The notes beneath the pieces are model-generated. The model did no database searches, was not told the origin of the DNA, and saw only the letters and a program-made list of their open reading frames with translations. Below, piece by piece: positions 45,950 through 54,030 of a DNA stretch of 64,000 nucleotides. A program made the position numbers and the translations under genes. Source of the DNA: Pseudomonas pseudonitroreducens (lineage in GTDB: Bacteria; Pseudomonadota; Gammaproteobacteria; Pseudomonadales; Pseudomonadaceae); contig NZ_BQHJ01000006.1 of assembly GCF_021603645.1 (NCBI RefSeq), positions 248,001-312,000 on the forward strand, in the 5' to 3' direction. Each line of letters opens with the position of its first letter. The stretch's first letter is position 1.

Positions 45950-46072
45950 CTCACCCCAGCCCTCTCCCTTGGGGAGAGGGGGCAGATTGTGTCGGCTGAG
46001 GCCATGGTCTCATCCTGCGCCGAACGGTTCTCTATCCCTCTGGGCGGGGCGCGCAGCCAGGGTTAGGGTGAG
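45950..46072. repeat. CTCACCC...GGGTGAG repeat, third copy
   Basis: It runs CTCACCCCAGCCCTCTCCC to CAGGGTTAGGGTGAG. Compared with the copies at 31024 and 37014 the inner part is in the reverse orientation (GTCTCATCCTGCGCCGAACG), so the element is inverted. Confidence 0.85.
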
Positions 46073-46100
46073 GACGCCCCCTGCGCCGAGGTTATCCCGT

Positions 46101-46166
46101 AGGAGCGGACTCCGTCCGCGATCGACTCCCCGCCACTCCCCGATATCACGGATGACCTGTAGCAGC
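46101..46166. repeat. Direct repeat with 45736-45800, copy 2
   Basis: This is near-identical to copy 1 and ends 7 bp before the hrpB stop codon. The final REP half is degenerate (CTGTAGCAGC instead of CTGTAGGAGC). The 460-bp gap 45714-46173 holds only these repeats. Confidence 0.85.
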
Positions 46167-46173
46167 GCCATCC

Positions 46174-48705
46174 TTAGCTCTTGCGCGGCTTCGCCCGCGC
46201 CGTGGGCTCGGCGATCAGCGGGTCGTCCGGCCAGTAGTGCTTCGGGTAGCGCCCCTTCAGGTCCTTCTTCACCTCGGCGTAGGTGCTACGCCAGAAGTTG
46301 GCCAGGTCCTGGGTCACCTGCACCGGCCGCTGCGCCGGAGAGAGCAGGTGCAACTTCACCGCCACACGCCCCTGGCCAATGCGCGGCGTATCGGCCAGAC
46401 CGAACAGCTCCTGCAGGCGTACCGCGAGCACCGGCGGGAACTCGCTGTAATCCAGGCGAATGTTCGAGCCCGAAGGCACCTGCAACGTGCGCGGCGCCAG
46501 TTCGTCCAGGCGTTGCGGCAATGGCCAGGGCAGCAGCGCATGGAGAATCCCACTCAACTCCAGGTTGCCGAAATGCGAGAGTCGCGACACCTTGCCCAGA
46601 TACGGCAACAGCCAGTCTTCCAGCGAATCCAGCAGCGCGGCATCGCTGACGTCCGGCCACTCGCTCTCGCCCTTGCCATCCAGATCGAGCCGCCGTAACA
46701 AGGCGATGCGCGCTTGCCACTGCCGCAGCTCCGGCGTCCACGGCAACAACTCCAGGCCCTTGCGGCGCACCAGCCCCAGCAAAGCGCGGCTGCGGGCTTC
46801 GGCGTCGAGATTGGGTAGCGCATCGGTGGACAGCACCAGCTCGCCGACCTTGCGCTGGCGCTCGGCGCGCAACACGCCTTCACGCTCGTCCCACTCCAGC
46901 TCGTCGTGGACGCTGACCTGTTCGGCGAGAGTCGACTCGAACAGCGCCGGCTCCAGCGCCGCCGCCAGGTAGATGCGCTCCTCGCGCTGGCCCTGGCGGC
47001 TGCCGAGATCGGCGATCACCAGCCAGGCTTCCTTCATCAGCGCATCCGGCTCACCGAACAGCGCGGCGCGGCCGTTGGCCAGGCGGTACTCGCCGCCACC
47101 GGCGCGGCGCTGGCGGGCGATGCGGTCCGGATAGGCGAAGGCCAGCAGGCCGCCGAGCCAGCGCGGATGTTCCGGGTCGGCCACCGGTTCACGGGCGGGC
47201 CCCCGCAGGTAGCCCTTGAACTGCCGCGCCAACTGGCGAACCCGTTGCACTGCCCCACGGCTCGCGCGCTGGCCGCTCTGCTCGCCGGCCAGTAAAGCGA
47301 TGCGGTGATGCAGGTCGGCGTCGTTGCCGCGCAGGATGTCGCGCTCGCCCAGCAGTGCGGCCAGATCACAGGCCAATTGTCCCAGTCCCAAGGCGTGACC
47401 GCGCAGCAGCAGGTGGGCGATTCGCGGGTGCGCCGGCACCTCGGCCATCGCCTGACCGTGGGGTGTCAGTGCCCCCCCGCCGCTGCGCGAGGCCAGCGCG
47501 CCGAGACGCTCCAGCAGGTCCTGGGCCTGTGCATAAGCGGCAGCAGGCGGCAGGTCGAGCCAGGCCAGATCCTGCGGGGCAACACCCCAGCGCGCCAGTT
47601 GCAGCGCAAGACCGGCGAGATCGGCCTGGAGGATTTCCGCCGCGCCGTAAGCCGGCAGTTGCTCGTGCTGCGCCTCGGACCACAGGCGATAACAGGCGCC
47701 CGGCTCCAGGCGTCCGGCACGGCCGGCGCGCTGGGTAGCAGAGGCACGGGAGATGCGCTGGGTGTCCAGGCGGGTCATGCCGCTGCCCGGATCGAAGCGC
47801 GGCACCCGCGCCAGCCCCGCGTCCACCACGACACGCACGCCGTCGATGGTCAGGCTGGTCTCGGCGATGTTGGTCGCCAGCACCACCTTGCGCTTACCGG
47901 CCGGCGCGGGCTCGATGGCGGCGCGCTGGGCATCGAGGTCGAGTTCGCCATGCAAGGGGCAGATGAGGATATCGGCGCGGCCGGTCAGCGCCTCGCTCAG
48001 TTGATCGGCAACGCGACGAATCTCCGCCTGCCCGGGCAGGAACACCAGCAGGCTGCCCGGCTCGTCGGCCAGCGCCTGCTGCACCGTCTGCACCACGCGC
48101 GGCTCGATGAACTCGCCAGCCTGCCACGGCCGGCCCCAACGGATATCCACCGGGAACATGCGGCCCTCGCTGCGCACCACCGGGGCGTCGTCCAGCAGCG
48201 CGGACAGGCGCTCTCCCTCCAGTGTGGCGGACATCACCAGCACCTTCAGCGGTGGCTCATCGCGCAGCAGCGCGCGGCCGTTGAGGGTCAGCGCCAGCGC
48301 CAGGTCGGCGTCCAGCGAGCGTTCATGGAATTCGTCGAAGATCACCAGGCCGATGCCTTCCAGCGCCGGGTCGTCCTGCAGGCGGCGGGCGAGGATGCCC
48401 TCGGTGACCACCTCGATGCGCGTCTTCGGGCCGACCCTGCTGTCCAGGCGGATGCGGTAGCCGACGGTCTCGCCGACCTTCTCGCCCAGTTCGCTGGCCA
48501 GCCGCTCAGCCGCGGCACGGGCGGCCAGGCGGCGCGGTTCCAGCATCAGGATCGACTGCCCGGCCAGCCACACTTCGTCCAGCAGCGCCAGCGGCCCGCG
48601 AGTGGTCTTGCCCGCGCCGGGCGGCGCTTCCAGCACCACCTCGTGGCGCGCGGCCAGGGCCTGGCGCAGCTCGGGGAGAACGCTGTCGATGGGTAGGGCG
48701 ATCAT
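46174..48705 (-). CDS. hrpB: ATP-dependent helicase HrpB
   Basis: A DExH-box RNA helicase-like ATPase of 843 residues, the usual HrpB length. Motifs are LEAPPGAGKTTRGPLALL (Walker A), EPRRLAARAAAERL, VIFDEFHERSLDADL (DEFH box), VMSATLEGERL, VLATNIAETSLTIDGV and QRAGRAGRLEPG (motif VI). The HrpB-specific C-terminal domain ends RYPKHYWPDDPLIAEPTARA. AGGAG lies 5 nt before the ATG. Cellular role poorly defined. Confidence 0.94.
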   Translation of the reverse strand: MIALPIDSVLPELRQALAARHEVVLEAPPGAGKTTRGPLALLDEVWLAGQSILMLEPRRLAARAAAERLASELGEKVGETVGYRIRLDSRVGPKTRIEVVTEGILARRLQDDPALEGIGLVIFDEFHERSLDADLALALTLNGRALLRDEPPLKVLVMSATLEGERLSALLDDAPVVRSEGRMFPVDIRWGRPWQAGEFIEPRVVQTVQQALADEPGSLLVFLPGQAEIRRVADQLSEALTGRADILICPLHGELDLDAQRAAIEPAPAGKRKVVLATNIAETSLTIDGVRVVVDAGLARVPRFDPGSGMTRLDTQRISRASATQRAGRAGRLEPGACYRLWSEAQHEQLPAYGAAEILQADLAGLALQLARWGVAPQDLAWLDLPPAAAYAQAQDLLERLGALASRSGGGALTPHGQAMAEVPAHPRIAHLLLRGHALGLGQLACDLAALLGERDILRGNDADLHHRIALLAGEQSGQRASRGAVQRVRQLARQFKGYLRGPAREPVADPEHPRWLGGLLAFAYPDRIARQRRAGGGEYRLANGRAALFGEPDALMKEAWLVIADLGSRQGQREERIYLAAALEPALFESTLAEQVSVHDELEWDEREGVLRAERQRKVGELVLSTDALPNLDAEARSRALLGLVRRKGLELLPWTPELRQWQARIALLRRLDLDGKGESEWPDVSDAALLDSLEDWLLPYLGKVSRLSHFGNLELSGILHALLPWPLPQRLDELAPRTLQVPSGSNIRLDYSEFPPVLAVRLQELFGLADTPRIGQGRVAVKLHLLSPAQRPVQVTQDLANFWRSTYAEVKKDLKGRYPKHYWPDDPLIAEPTARAKPRKS

Positions 48706-48862
48706 GCCGGCTCCTGGAACTCGAGTGTCATAAGGCGGTAACCCGGCTTGCGCGGGGGGCGGCGATTATAGCGGGCGAACCAGGCTGCCAACTCGGCAGT
48801 CATAGAAGCAACCAGAACGCTGACTAGTGCGAAACTGCCAGCAGCTGTTCAGGACTCGTTGT

Positions 48863-48896
48863 TATAGTTGTCCGCATCATCCTCCCGGAGGTTTTC
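48863..48896 (+). promoter_or_regulatory. Candidate -10 box and ribosome site of the lipoprotein gene
   Basis: TATAGT at 48863-48868 is a good -10 match, about 30 bp before the ATG. GGAGG at 48887-48891 is a strong Shine-Dalgarno. No clear -35 box. Confidence 0.45.
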
Positions 48897-48897
48897 C

Positions 48898-49314
48898 ATG
48901 CGTCTTGCCACCCGTGTGTCCTGCGCCGTTCTGAGCGCCGCCCTGTTCAGCCAGCTGACCGCCTGCGGCACCCTGTTCTATCCCGACCGTCGCGGCCAGA
49001 TCGACGGCCGCATCGACCCGGCCATCGTCGCCTTCGACGCCATCGGCCTGTTGTTCTACATCATCCCGGGGCTGATCGCCTTCGGCGTAGACTTCGCCAC
49101 CGGCGCGATCTACCTGCCCGATGCGAAGTACTCCGTCGCGCCGGAAAAGCTCAAGGATGCCGTGGGTGAAGACGGCAGCGTGGACAAGGCTAAACTCAAG
49201 GCGATCCTCGAGCGTGAAACCGGCCGCAGCCTGCCCCTGGACGACCCGCGTCTGATCCAGCGCAGCGGTGGCCTCCAACAACTCGCCAGCCTGGGCCTGC
49301 GCCCGGAGGCCTGA
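48898..49314 (+). CDS. Small putative lipoprotein
   Basis: A 138-residue exported protein with a lipoprotein signal (LSAALFSQLTAC-GT, lipidated Cys about residue 23) and a hydrophobic stretch AIGLLFYIIPGLIAFGVDFA (about 48-67) that may be a membrane segment. The C-terminal third is charged and helical (EKLKDAVGEDGSVDKAKLKA). Not assigned to a named family. Its stop is 1 nt before the DinB start, so it heads a three-gene operon with dinB-like and fieF-like genes. Confidence 0.8.
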   Translation: MRLATRVSCAVLSAALFSQLTACGTLFYPDRRGQIDGRIDPAIVAFDAIGLLFYIIPGLIAFGVDFATGAIYLPDAKYSVAPEKLKDAVGEDGSVDKAKLKAILERETGRSLPLDDPRLIQRSGGLQQLASLGLRPEA

Positions 49315-49315
49315 T

Positions 49316-49828
49316 ATGCACGGCGCTCTCGCTTCACACCTGCAGCAACTCCTGGCGTACCACCAGTGGGCCTACGAACGCATCCTGGAGGCTGTCGCGC
49401 CCCTGGATGAAGAGGCCTATCGCGCGCCGCGCGGGCTGTTCTTCGGCAGCCTGCACGGCACCCTCAACCACCTAGCGGTGGTCGATCGCATCTGGTTCGC
49501 CCGTGTGCAGCGCGAGCCCTGGCAGTTCGAACGGCTCGACGCCGAGGCCGCGCCCGATCGCGCCGGCCTCGCAGACTTCCTCAATGACGGTGTCGGCGCC
49601 TGGCGCCTGTGGCTGAGCAAGCAGAGCGACGCCACCCTCGGCACCCAGCTGGACTACCGCAACATGGCCGGGCAGGAACACCGCCAGAGCCTGGCGAACA
49701 TCGTCCAGCACCTGGTCAACCACGGCACCCACCACCGCGGTCAGATGAGTGCGGCGATCACCGCGCTGGGCCACAAGGCGCCGCTGCTGGACTACATCTA
49801 CTTCCTGCCCAACCGCCTGGACACCTGA
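49316..49828 (+). CDS. DinB-family metal-dependent protein
   Basis: A 170-residue four-helix DinB/YfiT-fold protein (LLAYHQWAYERILEAVAPLD at the start). Three metal-binding His are visible: LNHLAVVDRIWFAR near 51 and NHGTHHRGQMSAAI near 136. Members include thiol transferases using bacillithiol or mycothiol, but pseudomonads have neither, so the cofactor is unknown. The stop overlaps the next start by 1 nt. Confidence 0.87.
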   Translation: MHGALASHLQQLLAYHQWAYERILEAVAPLDEEAYRAPRGLFFGSLHGTLNHLAVVDRIWFARVQREPWQFERLDAEAAPDRAGLADFLNDGVGAWRLWLSKQSDATLGTQLDYRNMAGQEHRQSLANIVQHLVNHGTHHRGQMSAAITALGHKAPLLDYIYFLPNRLDT

Positions 49829-50724
49829 TGCTCAAGCACGCCAGCCACGCCCACCTCATGCGGCTGGCGACCTTTGCGTCGCTCGGCGTCGCCAGCACCC
49901 TGATCGTCGCCAAGGCCATCGCCTGGTGGCTCAGCGGCTCGGTCAGCCTGCTCGCCGGCCTCACCGATTCGCTGCTCGACGGCGCCGCCTCCTTCCTCAA
50001 CCTGCTGGCGGTGCACTACGCCATCCGCCCGGCGGACGACGACCACCGCTACGGCCACGGCAAGGCGGAATCGCTGTCCGGTTTGGCTCAGGCACTGTTC
50101 ATTGCGGTCAGCGCCGTGCTGGTCGGTGCGCAGGCCATCGACCGCCTGCAACACCCGGAACCGGTGGAAGCCGCCGGCTGGGGCATCGCCGTGATGATCC
50201 TGTCCCTGGCACTCACCGCCGGCCTGCTGATGGTGCAGGGCTATGTGGTGAAGATCACCGGCTCCAACGCCATTCGCGCCGACTCCCTGCACTACCGCTC
50301 CGACCTGCTGCTCAACAGCAGCATCCTGGTCGCCCTGCTGCTGGCGAACTTCGGCTGGCAGCAGATGGACGCCATCTTCGGCCTGGGCATCGCCTTCTAC
50401 ATCCTCTGGAGTTCGTTCCAGATCGCCCGCGAATCCGTCGCCGTGCTGATGGACGAGGAACTGCCCCCGGACGTCAGCACGCGCATGCTCGAACTGGTAA
50501 AGGAAGTGCCCGGCGTGCTGGGCGCGCATGACCTGCGCACACGGATTTCCGGCACGCACTGGTTCGTCCAGCTGCATCTGGAACTGCCCGGCGAGCTGTC
50601 ATTGTCGAAGGCCCATCACCTGTGCGACGAGGCGGTGCTGGCGATCCACAAGGAATTCCCGCGGGCCGAGGTGCTGGTGCACGCCGACCCGCAGGAAGTG
50701 GTGGGCAAAGAGACGATCAGTTGA
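49828..50724 (+). CDS. Cation diffusion facilitator, FieF-like
   Basis: A 298-residue divalent-metal efflux pump (iron/zinc) in the inner membrane. It has six membrane segments. Transport-site motifs are LTDSLLDGAASFLNLLAVHY (DxxxD) and ADSLHYRSDLLLNSSILVAL (HxxxD). A cytosolic C-terminal dimerisation domain holds GVLGAHDLRTRISGTHWFVQ and HHLCDEAVLAIHKEFPRAEV. Translationally coupled to the DinB gene. Confidence 0.9.
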   Translation: MLKHASHAHLMRLATFASLGVASTLIVAKAIAWWLSGSVSLLAGLTDSLLDGAASFLNLLAVHYAIRPADDDHRYGHGKAESLSGLAQALFIAVSAVLVGAQAIDRLQHPEPVEAAGWGIAVMILSLALTAGLLMVQGYVVKITGSNAIRADSLHYRSDLLLNSSILVALLLANFGWQQMDAIFGLGIAFYILWSSFQIARESVAVLMDEELPPDVSTRMLELVKEVPGVLGAHDLRTRISGTHWFVQLHLELPGELSLSKAHHLCDEAVLAIHKEFPRAEVLVHADPQEVVGKETIS

Positions 50725-51829
50725 CGCTGTAGCCGCGGCCACTCAGGCAGGCGCCCAGCGCGCGGCGGTAGTTGTCGGCGACGTCGGCCGGCGGCGCGTA
50801 GCTCGCCGAGGCCGGGTCGAAGCCGCTCTGCTGCACCGCCCAGCCATGACACTCGTAGCGATCGCGGGCCTGCTGGTCCGGCCCTTGGTTGTACAGCGGG
50901 TAGGCGATCACGTCATAGCCGGTCTGCGCCACGGCCACCGGTTGCTGCTGGGGCGGTGCCACGACTTCGTAGTCCTGCGAGCTGGCTTGCCACAGGTAGT
51001 AGGTGCCGGCAGCCAGGAAGTAGCCGATGCTGCCGACCCACACCTGCTCGGAGTAGGACGGCAGATAGCGCACGCGCACCCCGTAGGGCGGCGTCACTAC
51101 CACGTAGCGCGAGCCGTAGGGGCGGTACCAGTAGCCGTCGTTGAAGTAGTAGTCATTGCCACGATAAGGCACGCGGTAGTGCCCGCTCGGCATGGCATTC
51201 ACCACATAGCCTGGCCGCCAGTAGGACGGATGTGGGCCCCAGTTGCCGTGGGGCGGCGGCCGCCCCTGCCAGTTGCCGGATGGTGGGCGCACTTCATGGG
51301 AACCGAACTTGCCCGCGTTGTCGTTATTGGCGGGCGGACGGTTCTGCCATTGGCTGTCGCCATAGCCCGGCGGGCGGCCCTGACCACCCTGCCACTGATT
51401 GCCGTTATTGCCATTCTGGCCCGGAGGGCGGCCGTGCCACTGGCCATTGTCATGGCCGTTGCCGTTTGGCGGATGCCCTTGCCATTGGCCGTTGTTGCTA
51501 CCGCCATTGCCCGGTGGGCGCCCCTGCCATTGGCCATTGTTGCCGCCGCCAGGAGGTCGGCCCTGCCACTGGCCATTGTTGCCACCGCTGGGCGGACGCC
51601 CCTGCCAGCCACCGCCAGAACCACTCGGGACTTCGTGGGAGCCGAACTTGCCACCGCCAGCGTTGCCCGAACCGCCGGAAGGACGTCCCTGACCACTGCC
51701 CTGGCTCGGCGGCTGGCCCTGGCCGCCCTGCGTATCCGCGCCGCCAAAACCGGCAGCCGTGGCGGTCTGCACAGCCAGCGCCAGCGAAAGCACAGCGAAG
51801 GAGGCGAACCGCCCGATGCCCGACTTCAT
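50717..51829 (-). CDS. Exported Gly/Asn/Gln/Pro-repeat protein (DUF6515-like)
   Basis: A 370-residue exported protein with a signal peptide (residues 1-26, ending TATAAG). Residues 30-200 are low complexity, with repeated WQGRPPG units separated by GGNNGQ-like linkers and two copies of KFGSHEV (61-67 and 174-180). The C-terminal half is Tyr-rich (HYRVPYRGNDYYFNDGYWYR, VRVRYLPSYSEQVWVGSIGY) and ends ALGACLSGRGYSVN, resembling DUF6515 proteins. The ATG at 51829 has GAGGA close upstream; the open frame above it is non-coding. It overlaps the fieF-like 3' end by 8 nt. Likely cell-surface or periplasmic, function unknown. Confidence 0.8.
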   Translation of the reverse strand: MKSGIGRFASFAVLSLALAVQTATAAGFGGADTQGGQGQPPSQGSGQGRPSGGSGNAGGGKFGSHEVPSGSGGGWQGRPPSGGNNGQWQGRPPGGGNNGQWQGRPPGNGGSNNGQWQGHPPNGNGHDNGQWHGRPPGQNGNNGNQWQGGQGRPPGYGDSQWQNRPPANNDNAGKFGSHEVRPPSGNWQGRPPPHGNWGPHPSYWRPGYVVNAMPSGHYRVPYRGNDYYFNDGYWYRPYGSRYVVVTPPYGVRVRYLPSYSEQVWVGSIGYFLAAGTYYLWQASSQDYEVVAPPQQQPVAVAQTGYDVIAYPLYNQGPDQQARDRYECHGWAVQQSGFDPASASYAPPADVADNYRRALGACLSGRGYSVN

Positions 51830-51953
51830 GAATTCCTCACTTCGGCGACGGCCGAAAACAGTGATGTGACAATGCCATAGACCACGGCGCAACGCCCGCA
51901 TTGCAAGGTGTTGGGTAAAGTCAGGGTAAAGATGGGGACAAATCGCGGGCAAG

Positions 51954-51979
51954 AAAAAAGGGAGGCTCGTCAGCCTCCC
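51954..51979 (-). terminator. Strong minus-strand Rho-independent terminator
   Basis: On the minus strand GGGAGGC, loop TGACGA, GCCTCCC is followed by TTTTTT. It lies 125 bp upstream of the DUF6515-like ATG and does not follow any minus-strand gene, so it must end a non-coding RNA or attenuate a leader. Confidence 0.85.
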
Positions 51980-52144
51980 TTTGTGGAATCTCGTCCTGCT
52001 CGTCGCTGTTGGCGCCGGCTCACCTCGCTCCGCCTTCTGGGCAGTGCGTAGCCCGGTGGCCGGCGCGATCCTGTGGGTTCGGCGGGCCGCGAAGCGCCTG
52101 ATTGGGCGGATCGCAGGGGACGTAATGTCCGGGCTGTGAATCTG
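51954..52144 (-). ncRNA. Candidate small RNA or attenuated leader
   Basis: This is a predicted transcript of about 190 nt. A -10-like TACTAT (minus strand, 52156-52151) would start RNA near 52144, and the terminator at 51979-51954 would end it. No open frame with a ribosome site was seen and no known RNA family was recognised. The -35 is weak. The 439-bp gap 51830-52268 otherwise holds only the Lrp-type gene's upstream region. Confidence 0.4.
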
Positions 52145-52268
52145 GAAGAAATAGTACGGCGACAGAGCAAGGAAATGATTGCTAAGATTGCTCACACAGG
52201 CACCACCTGAGCAACAAACAGCTAAAAATTACGCCAAAAGCGCAATTCAATTAAAATCCGAGGCTTTC

Positions 52269-52748
52269 ATGGACAAGCTGGACCGCTACGACCTGCGAAT
52301 TCTTGCCGAACTGCAACGCGATGCGCGCATCTCCAACCAGGAACTGGCCGAACGCATCGGCCTGTCCCCCTCTCCTTGCTCGCGGCGGGTCAAGCAGCTC
52401 GAGGACGACGGCTACATCGTCCGTCAGGTCGCCCTGCTGGACAGCAAGAAACTCGGCCTGAGCCTTACCGCCTTCGTGCTGATCGGCATGGACCGGCACA
52501 CCCCGGAGCGCTTCGAGCACTTCCAGCAGATCATCGGCAAGTGTCCCGAAGTGCTGGAATGCAGCCTGGTGACCGGGATGGACGCAGACTACCAGCTCAA
52601 GGTGATGGTGCCGGACATGGAGCACTATCAGCACTTCCTGCTCGGCACGGTCACGCGCATCGAGGGCGTTACCAGCGTGCGGTCGAGCTTCGTGCTGCGC
52701 AACGTGCTGGCGAGCACCGAATTGCCGCTGGATCACCTGCGCGTCTGA
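52269..52748 (+). CDS. Lrp/AsnC-family transcriptional regulator
   Basis: A 159-residue DNA-binding regulator of amino-acid metabolism type. The N-terminal helix-turn-helix is typical (LDRYDLRILAELQRDARISN, ELAERIGLSPSPCSRRVKQL). The C-terminal ligand-binding RAM domain follows (LTAFVLIGMDRHTPERFEHF, VLECSLVTGMDADYQLKVMV, VRSSFVLRNVLASTELPL). GAGG precedes the ATG at 52269. The upstream DNA is AT-rich, as expected for a promoter. No adjacent target gene is obvious. Confidence 0.92.
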   Translation: MDKLDRYDLRILAELQRDARISNQELAERIGLSPSPCSRRVKQLEDDGYIVRQVALLDSKKLGLSLTAFVLIGMDRHTPERFEHFQQIIGKCPEVLECSLVTGMDADYQLKVMVPDMEHYQHFLLGTVTRIEGVTSVRSSFVLRNVLASTELPLDHLRV

Positions 52749-52757
52749 TCAGTTTTT

Positions 52758-52837
52758 TGTGGGAGCGAGCTTGCTCGCGAACCGCCAAGCATCAGTCTGT
52801 CAGGCGAGCTCTGTTCGCGAGCAAGCTCGCTCCTACA
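52758..52837. repeat. REP pair, GAGCGAGCTTGCTCGCGAAC class
   Basis: TGTGGGAGCGAGCTTGCTCG and CGAGCAAGCTCGCTCCTACA are inverted. It begins 10 bp after the Lrp-type stop. A TTTTTT run just before it may aid termination. Confidence 0.9.
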
Positions 52838-53011
52838 ACTTGCACCGCCCCTGCGACACAGCAGCGCACCCTGTCTCCCGCCGAACGAAATCGATACCGG
52901 AAATTTCCCCGCCAGCCGGGCTGCGGCGGGAATTTTCGCGGCATTGCGTCCGTCGCGCAGGAGGAACTGGTCAATTTATGAACGGCTCTGAACGACAAAG
53001 CGTCGCATGCG

Positions 53012-53017
53012 TATAAT
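53012..53017 (+). promoter_or_regulatory. Promoter -10 box of the DUF2788 gene
   Basis: This is a perfect TATAAT, 71 bp before the ATG. A weak -35 (CTGAAC, 52988-52993) lies 18 bp upstream. Confidence 0.6.
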
Positions 53018-53088
53018 GCGCGCCTTCTCCACCACCACCCTCAGTCCCGGCGCCCCACGAGACACGTCCGTACCGGGCAGGAGCAGCA

Positions 53089-53292
53089 ATGAACGAAAGT
53101 TTCGAAGACTGGATGATGTATGGCCTGGTGACCGGCCTGATCCTGTTCATGGCCTTCATCGTCTGGGACCTCGCGAAGAAGTCCAAGGCCGGCCGCATGG
53201 GCACCATGGTGCTGTTCTTCGCACTGGGCCTGGGCGTACTCGGTTTCCTGATCAAGTCGGTGGTCGTCGCCGGACTCGAAGGCGGCTTCTGA
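53089..53292 (+). CDS. DUF2788 small membrane protein
   Basis: A 67-residue protein with two membrane segments (YGLVTGLILFMAFIVWDLAK and MVLFFALGLGVLGFLIKSVV) joined by a basic loop (KKSKAGRMG). It matches the short DUF2788 proteins of pseudomonads; function unknown. AGGAG precedes the ATG and a perfect -10 box lies upstream. It converges on rluE. Confidence 0.85.
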   Translation: MNESFEDWMMYGLVTGLILFMAFIVWDLAKKSKAGRMGTMVLFFALGLGVLGFLIKSVVVAGLEGGF

Positions 53293-53313
53293 AGCACGTC
53301 CCCGCCCCGATGA

Positions 53314-53940
53314 TCACAGCTCGGGGCTGACTTCCCGCCACTCTCCCGGCTGCAGTCCGTCCAACTGCCACGGCCCGATGCGCACGCGCACCAGGCGCAG
53401 CGTGGGCAGGCCGACCGCCGCCGTCATCCGCCGCACCTGGCGGTTGCGTCCCTCGCGGATCACCAGTTCCAGCCAGGCCGTGGGCACCGACTTGCGGAAA
53501 CGCACCGGCGGGTCGCGCTCCCACAGCTGTGGCTCATCCAGGCGCCGCGCCTCGGCCGGCAGGGTCGGGCCGTCGTTGAGCTGCACGCCCTTGCGCAACT
53601 GCTCGAGCTGCTCGTCGCTCGGTTCGCCTTCCACCTGCACCCAATACGTCTTCGGCAGCTTGTGCCTGGGATCGGCGATGCGCGCCTGCAGGCGGCCGTC
53701 GTTGGTCAGCAGCAACAGGCCTTCGCTGTCGCGGTCCAGGCGCCCGGCCGGATAGACGCCCGGCACATCGACAAAATCCTTCAGCGTTGCGCGACCGTCG
53801 CTGTCGTTGAACTGCGTCAGCACGTCGAACGGCTTGTTCAGCAGGATCAGCCTGGGTTGCGCCGGCGGCGCCTTGGCCACGCGGCGGGGCGCGGGACGGG
53901 CGGCAGGACGGCGATTGGCGGGGCGCGGAGGACGAGGCAT
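53314..53940 (-). CDS. rluE: 23S rRNA pseudouridine synthase, RluE type
   Basis: The enzyme isomerises a uridine of 23S rRNA (U2457 in E. coli). It has 208 residues from the ATG at 53940, with a basic Pro/Arg/Ala-rich N-terminus, [15 protein letters not shown], the catalytic motif [20 protein letters not shown] (Asp of GRLDRDSEG) and [20 protein letters not shown]. The RluE/RluB/RluF family match is clear; RluE is chosen for the small size and lack of an S4 domain. Confidence 0.9.
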   Translation of the reverse strand: MPRPPRPANRRPAARPAPRRVAKAPPAQPRLILLNKPFDVLTQFNDSDGRATLKDFVDVPGVYPAGRLDRDSEGLLLLTNDGRLQARIADPRHKLPKTYWVQVEGEPSDEQLEQLRKGVQLNDGPTLPAEARRLDEPQLWERDPPVRFRKSVPTAWLELVIREGRNRQVRRMTAAVGLPTLRLVRVRIGPWQLDGLQPGEWREVSPEL

Positions 53941-54030
53941 GGCGAAAAGACTGGTAACCGAGGTTGGGGTACGGCGAATGCCCGGCATGCTAGGTTGTGC
54001 CGAGTACTCATCGCAAGAGCAGGCACAAGC

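Noticed and set aside
50717-52195. N-terminal extension of the DUF6515-like protein up to 52195
   Set aside because: The signal peptide and ribosome site are at 51829. The extension crosses a strong terminator and has no coding character.
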